From the NCBI RefSeq assembly GCF_000237925.1, contig NC_031495.1:35348062-35412061 (forward strand): a DNA stretch of 64,000 nt, written 5' to 3'. Origin of the DNA: Schistosoma mansoni (lineage: Eukaryota > Platyhelminthes > Trematoda > Strigeidida > Schistosomatidae). Numbering within the stretch: position 1 is the first letter of the stretch; every line of letters starts with the position of its first letter. A model generated the notes under the pieces. The model worked only from the letters and a program-made list of their open reading frames with translations, did no database searches and had not been told where the DNA came from. Position numbers and translations under genes: made by a program. Below, one piece after another: positions 38,287 through 48,667 of this stretch.

Positions 38287-38612
38287 TGATGATGCAACGG
38301 ATGTTCTAGTTTTACAACTAGCTACCAGTAGCACCTTCTATATTCGATCGTCCCCGGCCAAGGGAAATCAGAAGTCAGACGAGAAGAGGTAGGAGAGATA
38401 TATTTGATACGTTACCAATATATCGAGAGGCGTTCGTTATTAGCTGACTATGGAAACGTAGGAGCTGTGTCCCACGCCGAATTGCAACGTGATCTGGTGC
38501 GAATGAATGACCGAAAGCCTTCAGTTAAACAAGTCCACTTAAACAACGTGGTCAGCATCCAATGTCGAACACTTAATGAGCTATTGATTTTGGGGAATTA
38601 TTTACAGCTACA
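38287..38612 (-). repeat. 5' LTR of LTR element copy 2
   Basis: 326 bp, minus strand tgtagctgtaaataattccc to gttgcatcatca; close to the copy-1 5' LTR. Confidence 0.9.
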
Positions 38613-40499
38613 ATACTATCACCCAAGTGTCTTCCAACGAAATGATTTCAAAACGAAATAAAACGCAAGTTGAGGATATTTGAGTGGAAATATATATTTG
38701 AACCAATGATAGATGCATCGTACAGTACAATATTTAGGCTGGATAGTTATCGGAGATGAGTTCCGTGGTTTATTGAAACGTGATGAGGTGAAGAAATGTG
38801 ACATAGTGCCTTCAGTTAGCGATGGGTCTAGTGAACCCAGGTGCTGGGCATTAGTTACAAATACTAGCATGATGTATTTTTGGAAGTTACCTACCGCCAC
38901 AGCTCACTTTCCTCCCTCATAGTATCAGGAGGTCCTTGTGACCTGATCAACAAGGGTTTCAAAACCAAGGGGCTTATATTTGGTGAATGCCCTGTTAGTA
39001 GCTTCCCACCCTAAGGAGCATCCAACAAATCATTTTCTCATTAGTAAGCGTATACTTCCAAATAACTGGATCCTTCAATATCTTCCTGACTTTTTTCAGT
39101 TTTTTACTAGTCTATTACGAGGAAATTTAGGCACCTATAGAGTTATAGAGACTCTCCTACGATCAGTTTCAATTACGGTTAATTTTTGCTGAGCCCTTTT
39201 ATCAACTTACTTAGCGGACGAATTTATCCAAGTGGTAACAACCCATCTATTACTCTGTGCTATTATGGTCACTTTCTTGTCTGTATAAATATGTACGCTT
39301 GATCAAATGACAGCCTACACACATGTCTCTCTCACTTAAATGTTGATGGCTTAAATATCTCTCAATAAATCATCCTCTTCCCTACGTATATATGTACTCG
39401 AATCCCAATAATATCCCTTGCTTTACTGTGCCTTTATTCGATTTTACTACAAATTTGCCTCTGTATTTGCTCGCATACTCATATTTGCCTCTCTGCTTCA
39501 ATTTCGCTTTATGTGCTTATAGCTTTGTGATCTGTGCTATCCGCTAATAAATTGTAGTTGTTGCTTCTTATTGCCTTATGATTTCAAACAACAATGCGAT
39601 TTATATAATAACAGTTACGACCGATTGATTATCGAAGCTGAGTCACTGCGAAGCAAGGTAAAGCTTATGTTGGTATTGGCGTTCAGACCATGATAAAAAT
39701 GTGTAAGTCCATGTATGTTTATAATGATAAGGAATAGATTATACTCCAAAAATGGTTTTTTCCAGTTTTTTGATAAACAAATATTTTTTTACACCCAATC
39801 TGCAGACATTTTTGTGCGAACCCTTTCGTGTTCTAACTCAGTTTGATCTCCTCCCAGTTGTAGTTTAGTACTACACGAAATAACATAAATATTCTGTCAC
39901 AATGAAGGATAAGAACCATATATATATCATGAATACGTCAAATAAGTGATAGAAGAACAGAGACAGTCAAGAGCAGAATATAACATTAAATAAAACAAAA
40001 GTGAAAGAATTATTGAAATCCCAGTGACACTAAGGGTTTGATAAAAACTCAGAATCTGTAGGCAGTATAAAACCAAATATTGAAAACAAACTCGATGATG
40101 AACGTAATGTAAGTGAATTCAGAGTGAAATACAAGATTATTATCTAAAAAGAAACAAAAAAATACAGGGAATGTATACACAGGGGGGTTTCCATACACAT
40201 TAACATCCATCATGAAGATCTCTCTCGCTAAGCTCCTCAAAGTTCTAGATCTCAAGACAGAGTAGGTTCATTGGAGCCGAAATGCCAATAGGGAGGGACA
40301 TCTATAGTATCACAAAAGATAATGCCTGAATCTCTTAGGACAGTATACACTATGATCCTGTATTCGTGCTGGAATTACGAGCTCTGTGTATCACCACTGC
40401 CTACCATTTCCGTCCTAGACTTACTTATGCTAAGAGAAATCAAATCATTATTAATCCATTTGTTTTTTCCGTACAAGTAATCTTGATGAGTTGAAATAT
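38613..40499. other. Intergenic DNA, no gene recognised
   Basis: Short opposing frames (38619-38900 minus, 38713-38922 plus) cannot both be real and neither has a recognised motif. The rest is AT-rich with no supported feature. Confidence 0.35.
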
Positions 40500-41400
40500 G
40501 TGAACAACCTCGCACCTACTTAGATACACGAACTTCTCGACTACTTCAATCTGCTCACCACCCAGGGTGAGTACAGGATCAGGGTCCTGTCAGTCTTGGA
40601 GAAGTACTTTGCGCTTCGAAGGTACAAAGCACATACCATACCTACGGACACTGATTGCCAACTGATTAAGTGCGGATTGTATGGCTTGGGCATTATCGCA
40701 CAGTAAGACAATCTCATCCGCATACTCAAGGTCGAGAAGTCTTTCTCCGGGCAGCAGATTCATACCGCCACTACTTACATCCATCAGAGCTGTTTCCAGA
40801 ACATCGATAGGAAAGTTGAAGAGGAATGGTTAGATTAGGCAACCCAGACTAACCCCACTGCTTGAATGGAACAATGGGGAGAGGTGGTTGTATACCCTCA
40901 CTCTACCTTGTGTGTTTGTGTATAGGGCTCTTAAGACGTTAATAACCCTCTCAGACACTCCCTTATTCAATAGACAATGCCAGAGAACAGTCCTGTCCAA
41001 CGAATCGAAGGCAGCCCTGATATCAAGAGACACTAGGACTCTTGGCTTGTGGTAAGTATGACGTTGTTCTAACATTTGGCGGAGGGTGAAGATATGATCT
41101 ATACATCCTCGACCGGAACGAAAACCAGCCTGCAACCCATGAGTCAATACTTCTTGAGTTTTGAACAACCTACGAAGTATGGCAGAAGCCAATAATTTGG
41201 ACGCAATCGAGAGTAGACTTACCCCACGAAAGTTGCTACAGTAACGTCGTGAACCCTTTTCAAAGATGAGAACAACTCTCGACTCATTCCATGGTGTTGG
41301 AACACTTTCTAGCCCCCAGACTTTTGGAAACAAATCAGTCAATTATTTAGCCAGAAAGTCACCACCATCTTTAAAAAGAGCCGGAGGTAAGTAACGTGGG
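40500..41400 (-). mobile_element. RTE-B LINE fragment, reverse transcriptase part
   Basis: Minus strand encodes WNESRVVLIFEKGSRR, GVSLLSIASKLLASAIL, AGFRSGRGCIDHIFTLRQML, VSLDIRAAFDSLDRTVLW (41342-40830) and LLDLEYADEIVLLCDNA (40784-40590) in a shifted frame. The catalytic YADD has become YADE. Both LINE ends are missing; no tail or TSD. Moderate age. Confidence 0.88.
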
Positions 41401-42153
41401 CCCGGTCATTATGGTATAGTATAACAATATGGTCGTTATTGTGATTAATTATATCAACAGGAATGGATTCAAATTAAGTGGTTATGTATGGCACGGATAC
41501 TTAAGATTTGACAATGGTTTTATCCGTAGCACCCTTATAATCGGAAGATATCAACCCAGTCAGATAAAAGTCAGGGATGCATCAGTTCCAAGATATATTT
41601 GGTAGGTTATCGATATGTCAGTAAGCGTTTGATCTTAGCTGGCTAGTAGTTCCAAGGAATGTGTGGCACTGCATACCTACTTGTGATCTGGTGAGGATGC
41701 ATGACCAAGCACCTTCAGCTTGGATATGTCCAGTAAAACTAATGAGGTCAGCAGTGATGCCGGATACTTACAGAACTACTAAGTTTTTAGACTTATTTAC
41801 TTGCCACCCCTAGTGATGGCCCTGAGATATGACTAGCCAGAAGTTCAAACCAAGCCAGCTTGCCGTCAGTTTTTCATCTGCAAAGGAAAAAATGAAAATG
41901 TAGGTGCACGTCGAAATACACTCATACCTGTGTAAGAAAGAAAGACATGCATAAAAGCTTGACATACATATGTGTATATACACCATATGATGCCATATAA
42001 GAATTCGACAGAAAAACCATTTTTCATTTTTCCTAAATAAAAAGGACAATATACACCCTTCATAAACACATTAGAATAAATGATTGTTTTGCTTTTGATA
42101 TGACAATACATAGAAAAACTAAGAATGCGACCGAATAGTTGTGGGACGCGAAA

Positions 42154-44770
42154 AGATCGTGTGTGACCGACCTCAAGAAGTTGCCGCTTGAGCACTGCGG
42201 TCACGCTCTCGGGTCACTAAGACCACCACTAACCCAATTCCATTTTCAGGTACTTCAAGAAGAACACTTCCATGGTTTGAGCAACCGGAGAGTGATAACT
42301 GCCCTCTACCGCTGACGACACTCAAGATCACTGTGTTCATAATCAATCTCCTTCTTCAATTCCTATTATTCCTCCTACATTGACCTTCAACTCTAAACTT
42401 CCTCTTCCAGCTTCCTCCTGAAGTGTCACTATTGCCAACGTCTCCAGTGCATGAAATAGGGTCCCTGATGTACTGAAACCTCGCTCCAGACTACGCAACG
42501 GAAGCAAAAGAGATGGAAAAGGCAACAGCTGTAGGTAACACCAGACAACTTTTCAGACTAATAAAAAAGACTGGAATTAGGATAAGGTTGACTAATATTT
42601 TAGCTAAAGTCTGGGAGTTGGACGTAATCCCATCTGACTGGTCACAATCACTGATTGTTCCAATATATAAGAAGGGGTCAAAATCATCCCATGATAACCA
42701 TAGAGGGATTAGTTTGACTAGTTTAGCATCCAAAATACTAGCCTCAATAATTATCGGGCGCCTAACTAAGACTCGTGAACTGCAAACACGAGAAAATCAG
42801 GCTGGCTTCAGATCTGGTCGTGGCTGCATCGACCACATATTCACTATTCGTCAGGTTTTAGAACACAGGCATGTTTGTCAGCGTCAATGATAGTTTTTCT
42901 TGACTTAAAAACAGCATTTGACTCTGTAGACCGAGAGGTTCTGTGGCAGTGTCTGTCACTGAAAGGTGTGCCTCAGAAGTACGTAGACTTTGTGAAGGCT
43001 CTTTACTCAAACACTACTAGTCGAGTCAGAGCTAATGACGAACTGTCGTCTGATTTCGCAACCTGATGTGGTGTCCGGCAAGGCTGTTTACTATCTCCCT
43101 TTTTGTTCAACTTCATCATAGACGCACTTCTGGAAATAACACTCTCGTCGACTGAATTTTCGGGCATTGATCTCCTTCCAGGAGGTCTACTTATCGACTT
43201 AGAATACTCAGATGATATAATCCTGTTTGGTGAAGACGCTGATAAAATGCAGATTCTTTTAGTAGCACTGAGCAACAATGCCAGAATGTTTGGGACGCGT
43301 TTCTCCCTCTAGAAATTCAAGTTGTTGCTCTAGGACTGGTGTGTGTCAACACCTGAACCAAGGATAGGGAGTGAAGCAGTCGAACGCGTCGACAACTTCA
43401 CTTATCTTGGAAGTCTGATCAACCCTAGTGGGTTGGTGTCTGATCGAATCTCTATACGAATTCAAAAAGCTCGTTTGACTTTTGAAAACATACGTGACCT
43501 ATGGAGAATATGAGATATCCGTCTATCAATAAAAGGACGAGCATACTGTGTAGCAGTTCGCTCCGTTATAATTCACGGCTGTGAAACGTGACCATGAAGA
43601 GAAGGAAATACTCATGAGGTATCAGTATTTGATCACAGATGTCTTAGAAATATTGTTCGTATCTGCTGGGATCACCGGGTAAGTAATAGTGAGGTTAGAC
43701 GTAGGGTATTAGGGAATGATGGTAAATCAGTTGATGATGTTATGAATCTTCATTGACCGAGATGGTTGGGCCACGCCTTACGTATGCCTGAACACCAATT
43801 ATCACGACTCGCAATGCTGACTAGTGTTGGGGATGGTTGAAAGAGAGTTAGAGGCGGTGTTATATCTTGTTGGCCGAGTGGATGCCTAGTTAATGTGTGA
43901 CTTGATGAGACCGCCAATCAGGGAGCAGCGAATTATCGATTGGAGCAGTGACACATGAAACCGTACGAGCAGTCTATTGCACTTACCGGTCCTGCTTCTG
44001 CCTAGCTCAACCGGTTAAGTCCAAAACACTAATAACAGCCTCTGTGGTATGAATCATTATTCACAAACATACTGGGTTTATATACCAACCAAACAGACCA
44101 CATCGTACCATAAAATAGAAAATAACATTTGTACAATATTTGGCCAAATGTGGCTGTGAATAGGGGGGAAAGTAATCAATAAACTGATGATAACTAAAGA
44201 ATCGTATAATAATAGTTCAAAAGTCAAAATAAAGCTAGTGATAAGAGGAACACGAATATGATTAGGTTAGTTACTTAACAACCATACAATAGGAAATATA
44301 CATATTACATTGGTCCACAAATTGTCCTCAAAAGTTACCATTCACAATTCTCTTCGGTATACAACAGGCGGCCAAACCAAAACGTGGCATCACTCCATAA
44401 AGTCACTAACTTGTAGTCTGAGCCATGTTGGTAGATACAGACTACTTAGTTGTGGTTCGTGCGACTATTGTAACCAATGGTTGGAGACTGTGTGACATGG
44501 CTCAGAATCGATCACATTGACGTCGGTGTATACACTCTTTGTCTGCCCTTAAACTGTGAGATCAAAATTACTTTATACCTTTCTTTATACGAACTAATTC
44601 ATTCTCCCTGTATTATACCCTTATACATGATCTTTCTTCTATGTATTACTACCGTTGAAGTAACTACTATGAATTTGATGTTCATCTTGTTGTGCTAATG
44701 AAGTATGGCAACTTGAACCGATGGATATATGTGCCTGATCCTACATTGTAACTGACTAACTGACTGACTA
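42154..44770 (+). mobile_element. RTE-A LINE, internally deleted, with TSD
   Basis: Direct repeats ggacgcgaaa (42144-42153, 44771-44780) flank it. It carries part of the 5' UTR (to about 42480), then jumps into the linker (EKATAVGNTRQLFRLI), jumps again to RLTNILAKVWELDV, and runs through RT (QAGFRSGRGCIDHIF, LDLKTAFDSVDREVLW, LLIDLEYSDDIILFGEDA) to the C-terminus and ctgactgactga tail. The endonuclease domain is absent and stops are present. The Trp and the 2 nt lost in the 13-kb and 21-kb copies are intact here. A solo LTR sits inside it. Confidence 0.9.
43858..44366. mobile_element. Solo LTR, 509 bp, with 5-bp TSD
   Basis: Starts tgttatatcttgttgg and ends cggtatacaaca (TG...CA, short inverted ends). 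The 5-bp direct repeat ggcgg flanks it (43853-43857, 44367-44371), and removing it restores the RTE-A reading gaggcggccaaacc. Unrelated to the CsRn1-like LTRs; BEL or Gypsy cannot be decided from an LTR alone. Second copy at 47688. Confidence 0.88.
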
Positions 44771-44870
44771 GGACGCGAAATTGAAGACAAAGAGAAAAAA
44801 CGTTTATAATATCCCACGTGTAGTAGTCCTTCAAGTGTTCCAAAAATCTTACCGTTCTCCCATATACTTA

Positions 44871-46094
44871 CAGAACTGTTTATTTACCGCTACAGTGTGA
44901 TGTTCTACTGATTTCCTTCCAAAATATTACCATCTGTGAAATTCTATAGATTCATTAATATGTTAGGTGATTCCAGATTCATAAAAATTGTTTAAGGTTA
45001 TTCAGTTGGTACAGTTTTTAATCATATGTTTCTTAGTAGCATAGATACCTGTCCAATTTTTAGTTGTTTACACATTGTGAATGAAATAATTCGAGAATAG
45101 TTTAACCCGAAAGAGATAGAGAATTAAAAATAAACAGGAATTGAATCAGTTTACGATAAATTACTCTCCAAATCCAGTTAGCAAATTTAATTAAGTGGGC
45201 CTTCTATGTCAGAGAACATAGAAATAACTGAAGACAGATCAAAAAAATGAGGAGGAAAGTTTATTCGAATAAGAGAGCGTATGGTGTACTTACGTTAATC
45301 TTTGGTCATTCTAACTTTATTGTATGTTTAAAGAATTATGAATTGATTTATAAAAATAAAAGGAATCCAACAAAAAGTTCTTTCTGACGAAATCATTAAC
45401 TTAAGCTGTATACTCATATTTATAGTTTCGTCGAAAAGAAAAAAAAACTTATTTCGCTGATTTTAACTATTTTTATCCAATGACACCATGAGTTAATTTA
45501 ATTATCTGAATTATAAAACGAAACCCTAAGGATTAATTTGGGCTTAAATCGAGAGTAAATTGTTGATAAATATAATATTTAGGAGTAGTCAAACTGACTT
45601 TCGAACTAAGAATTCCTAGAATAGTCCGAGTTGAGACAGAACTAGATGAGTACAACCCAATGTGTAGCGAACGAGAACATAGGTGGGGACAGAATCTCTT
45701 AGTAAAATCTGAGAACCATAAAGTGATACTTAATTTGCAAAATGTCAGTCAATCGTCTCAGATTTCAATATTTCTTCACTTCCATACCAATTGTTTTCTG
45801 TTCCCGTTCTTTCCTTCTTGATCTTCTCGACCTTCTGCTGCCAGACATTGTATTCCTGGCTAACGTTATGTACCACTTATGTTGATATAAGTAGCACACC
45901 CCAAAAATGTATTATATTTGGAAATCGTAACAAGCTCGCAACCAAGTAGAAAAGGATCATGAATTAGTAAAAATACCAAAATAACACGACAGTACTATTT
46001 TATTCCAGAGTAAATCTACAGTAAAAAAATTCCTTTCCGAGTTTTAACACACTTCAGGTTTTAAAACATTGATTCAATCTCTGCTTACCATGCT
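44871..46094. other. AT-rich intergenic DNA
   Basis: No gene or repeat recognised. Confidence 0.4.
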
Positions 46095-46205
46095 TGTGAA
46101 TTAAGGCTATATCGAGGCAATACGCACAGTATGCACATATGCCAATTAGAGACTGACCAGTTGCAGTCCTAACACATCGATGGGAAGATTCAAACAAACA
46201 ATACT
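46095..46205 (+). repeat. Smα-like retroposon, 3' part
   Basis: Shares cgaggcaatacgcacagtatg and atgggaagattc with the tail part of the repeat at 47221-47455. The ribozyme part is absent. Confidence 0.75.
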
Positions 46206-47039
46206 AATTGATTCAATCTGTTATTAATTTTATCACTGTTAATACACTATTCATTTTACTCTCAATTGGTGCTTTTTGTTAAAGATATCACCTTTAGCCA
46301 ATGAAGTCAGCATAAATATAAATGACTTATAGAGCTATTTATTTTGGGGATTTATTAAACTATATATTATTAATCATATTTATTTATTCAATCTATCGGA
46401 TTATCATTATTGACTCATCAACTACCTTGAGTGGATTAATATTTTTTTTAATGTATAGATATAAATATTATTATATATTAAAAGCTTATAGAGATCCAGT
46501 TAAAAGCAGTACTTTTGGCCAATATGTAGTGTTCTAATTTATGCGATAGGAACTTTTTGTATTTATTATGCAGACATACCGTAAAGAGGCCTTCATTTTA
46601 CAGGAATGAAGAACATTTTATGAAATGGTCACTGCTGAGATAATAAGGATAGTTTTCATAAGGAATCATAAGCTTTTTTTACCCAGATATATTTATACGG
46701 TCACTAATGTTATCTTTTTTAAAACGAAACAACCCTAAGATGAATTATGAGATCATCATACTATAAATCACAGACTAAAAAAGTAAAGGTGTTCATGGAC
46801 GTTTATCCTTGAAAATATTGATATTAGGCTGATAACAGGCTCCCTATTTACTTTGAATGCCAGATCAGATCGCATAACATGAATTCTTGTGTAACAACTA
46901 TTTCAGATTCAGAATCAATCATTGAAGTTGCCAGAATAAAAAGAATTCTACTATTCAGATTATTGGCTAGTCGACTAGTTGTATATAAACACAACTACAT
47001 TGTTTTGAAAATCAGAATTATTAGTATTAGTGTGGACTA
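46206..47039. other. AT-rich intergenic DNA
   Basis: One unsupported frame at 46322-46537, hydrophobic because of TA-rich codons. Nothing else seen. Confidence 0.4.
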
Positions 47040-47220
47040 AATTCAGAATTCCCTTCTTAGCTATAAGCAAAGATGGATGATAGTTAGCAGTTGAATCCGG
47101 GACACGCGTTTCGTCAACTGGATATACTTGCATTCCAGAGTTGATGTCCACTCTGGGACTGGAACCCAGTGCCATTCTCTTTAAACGCCATCGCACTTAT
47201 CATTTAGCTCCTGAGTCCTG
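47040..47220 (-). repeat. Smα-like retroposon, minus copy, ribozyme core deleted
   Basis: Minus strand has a tRNA-like B box (ggttccagtcc, 47156-47166), then gacatcaactctggaatgc and tatccagttgacgaaacgcg. Compared with the plus copy, the middle of the hammerhead is missing. Confidence 0.7.
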
Positions 47221-47455
47221 ATAGGCTTCGAGTCCTGGAGTGAACATCAACTCTGGAATCTAATTGCATCCAGCTGACGAGTCACAAATGGGACTAAACG
47301 CGCGTACTGGATTACAATGCCAGGTACCATCCATCTTCGCTCACAAGGCTTGTGACGTAAGGCAATATCGAGGCAATACGCACAGTATGCATATATGCCA
47401 ATAAATAAGTGATCACCTGAGGTCCTAAGCATCAATGGGAAGATTCGGGTAAACA
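47221..47455 (+). repeat. Smα-like retroposon, plus copy
   Basis: Shares gaacatcaactctggaat with the neighbouring minus copy, carries a decayed hammerhead (47266-47313) and the cgaggcaatacgcacagtatg tail region. The layout corresponds to the schistosome Smα retroposon as I remember it. Head-to-head with 47040-47220. Confidence 0.75.
47266..47313 (+). ncRNA. Decayed Smα-type hammerhead ribozyme
   Basis: atccagCTGACGAgtcacaa, then TAAACgcgcGTActggat. Stem I (atccag/ctggat) is kept, but the GAAA core reads TAAA and the cleavage triplet is GTA, so activity is doubtful. Confidence 0.65.
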
Positions 47456-47687
47456 ATATTAAGTGAATTTTCCTTCTTAGTTATTAATGATTTGTCCACT
47501 TAAGTACATTATCTATTGAATTATTGTTCACGTCAATATTTTCTTATTAGAAACGTTAAGGCAGAATACAGTTTCTTTGTTTTACTATCACAATGGTTAG
47601 ATTGAGGTAAGATTTTTCAGTTCTGACAATGTCTCGATAATATTTATCATATAAATACGAGTATATTTAATCAATAGGGTCTAAAAT

Positions 47688-48199
47688 TGTCATATCTTGT
47701 GACCTGGGTGCTCTATTAATTTATAACGTAATGATTCTGTCAATTAGAGGGCAGTGAATTATCGGTCGAACCAATGACACATGAAACCGGTACAAGCAGT
47801 CTAGAGTCCTTATCCGTCCTGTTTCCTGCCTAGCCCAGCCAATTAAGTTCAGAACACCAATAACAGCCTCTGCAATATGAATCATTTATTTCAAACATAC
47901 TAGGTTTGTATGCCACCGGATAGAATACATCGTACCATAAAATAGGAAATAATATTTGTACAAGATTCAGACAAATGCGTCTGTGAATAAGGGGGATAGT
48001 AATTGATATACAGGGTATAATTCAAGAATGGTAAATCGTATAATAATAGTTCATAGGTCAAAACAAAGCTTATAATGATAGGAACATGAATATGAATAGT
48101 TTAGTTATTTAACTATTATACAATAAAATATACATATAGTATTGATCCATACATGGATCCCAAAAGTTACTATTCATTATTCTTATCGGGATATTAACA
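47688..48199. mobile_element. Solo LTR, 512 bp, second copy
   Basis: Aligns end to end with the solo LTR at 43858 (tgtcatatcttgtgacc ... cgggatattaaca). Flanking 5-mers (aaaat/aagct) only partly agree, so a TSD is not certain. It ends 468 bp before the start codon of the gene at 48668. Confidence 0.8.
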
Positions 48200-48667
48200 A
48201 AGCTAAAACAATATATATTTATTATTTACATAGTAATATAGTACAAAATATAATAAACAAAATTACTATATAAATGAAATAGTAGTATAAATTATTAATG
48301 ACATAATAGACATCAGCATAGAACAGAACTAATGAATATACCATTATGTTAGATTGATTTAGTTTCATCAAAAGTTAAATTATTTTCATATAAATTCTTA
48401 ATTATTATATAAATAAAAAGATGTTTAAATATGGTGACAATTTATATATATAAATATTCAATAATTAATATAAACAAAAATTGGTTATATTCATTGATTC
48501 AATGAAAATTACAAATTACATAAAATGCCGGTTAATACAAATTTTCATTATTATTTAATTGAAATGTCTTTCAATAGAGTGGACTTAATTCATCTAAATT
48601 AATTTGGATATTTTTTTTGTTTTTTTTTAAAAAAATAATAATACTACTAAATGATTCACTTGGAATA
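48200..48667. other. AT-rich 5' flank of the secreted-protein gene
   Basis: Contains the 5' UTR/promoter side of the plus-strand gene; a homopolymer T/A patch lies at about 48610-48645. No defined promoter element. Confidence 0.4.

Larger units (their letters stand above)
33416..38612 (-). mobile_element. CsRn1/Boudicca-like Ty3/Gypsy LTR element, copy 2 (nearly whole)
   Basis: Same family as copy 1 in opposite orientation, 5.2 kb. Its gag region lies at about 37.4-38.1 kb and pol at about 34.2-37.3 kb. Pol shows protease ([12 protein letters not shown]), reverse transcriptase ([11 protein letters not shown]), RNase H ([21 protein letters not shown]), the integrase HHCC finger (CVSCQKSRV) and catalytic core ([26 protein letters not shown]). 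Most of pol is open; I judge it nearly whole with about two or three breaks. The 5' LTR and most of the interior match copy 1 almost exactly, whereas the 3' LTR is much more diverged from its own 5' LTR (roughly a fifth of sites by eye). No clear TSD. Confidence 0.93.
41500..44870 (-). mobile_element. Old relic of the same LTR family, split by a LINE
   Basis: 41500-41800 aligns with the LTR and 41800-42143 with the 3' internal end of copy 2 (for example ggtcatgcatcctcaccag, minus strand). After the RTE-A insertion, 44781-44870 continues with the next part of the element (cacgtgtagtagtccttcaag against the copy-2 end of pol). Very diverged and missing most of its interior: the oldest member of the family here. 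Confidence 0.7.

Noticed and set aside
38619-38922. Overlapping 93- and 69-residue frames on opposite strands
   Set aside because: No motif, no splice pattern and no start context; chance frames in intergenic DNA.
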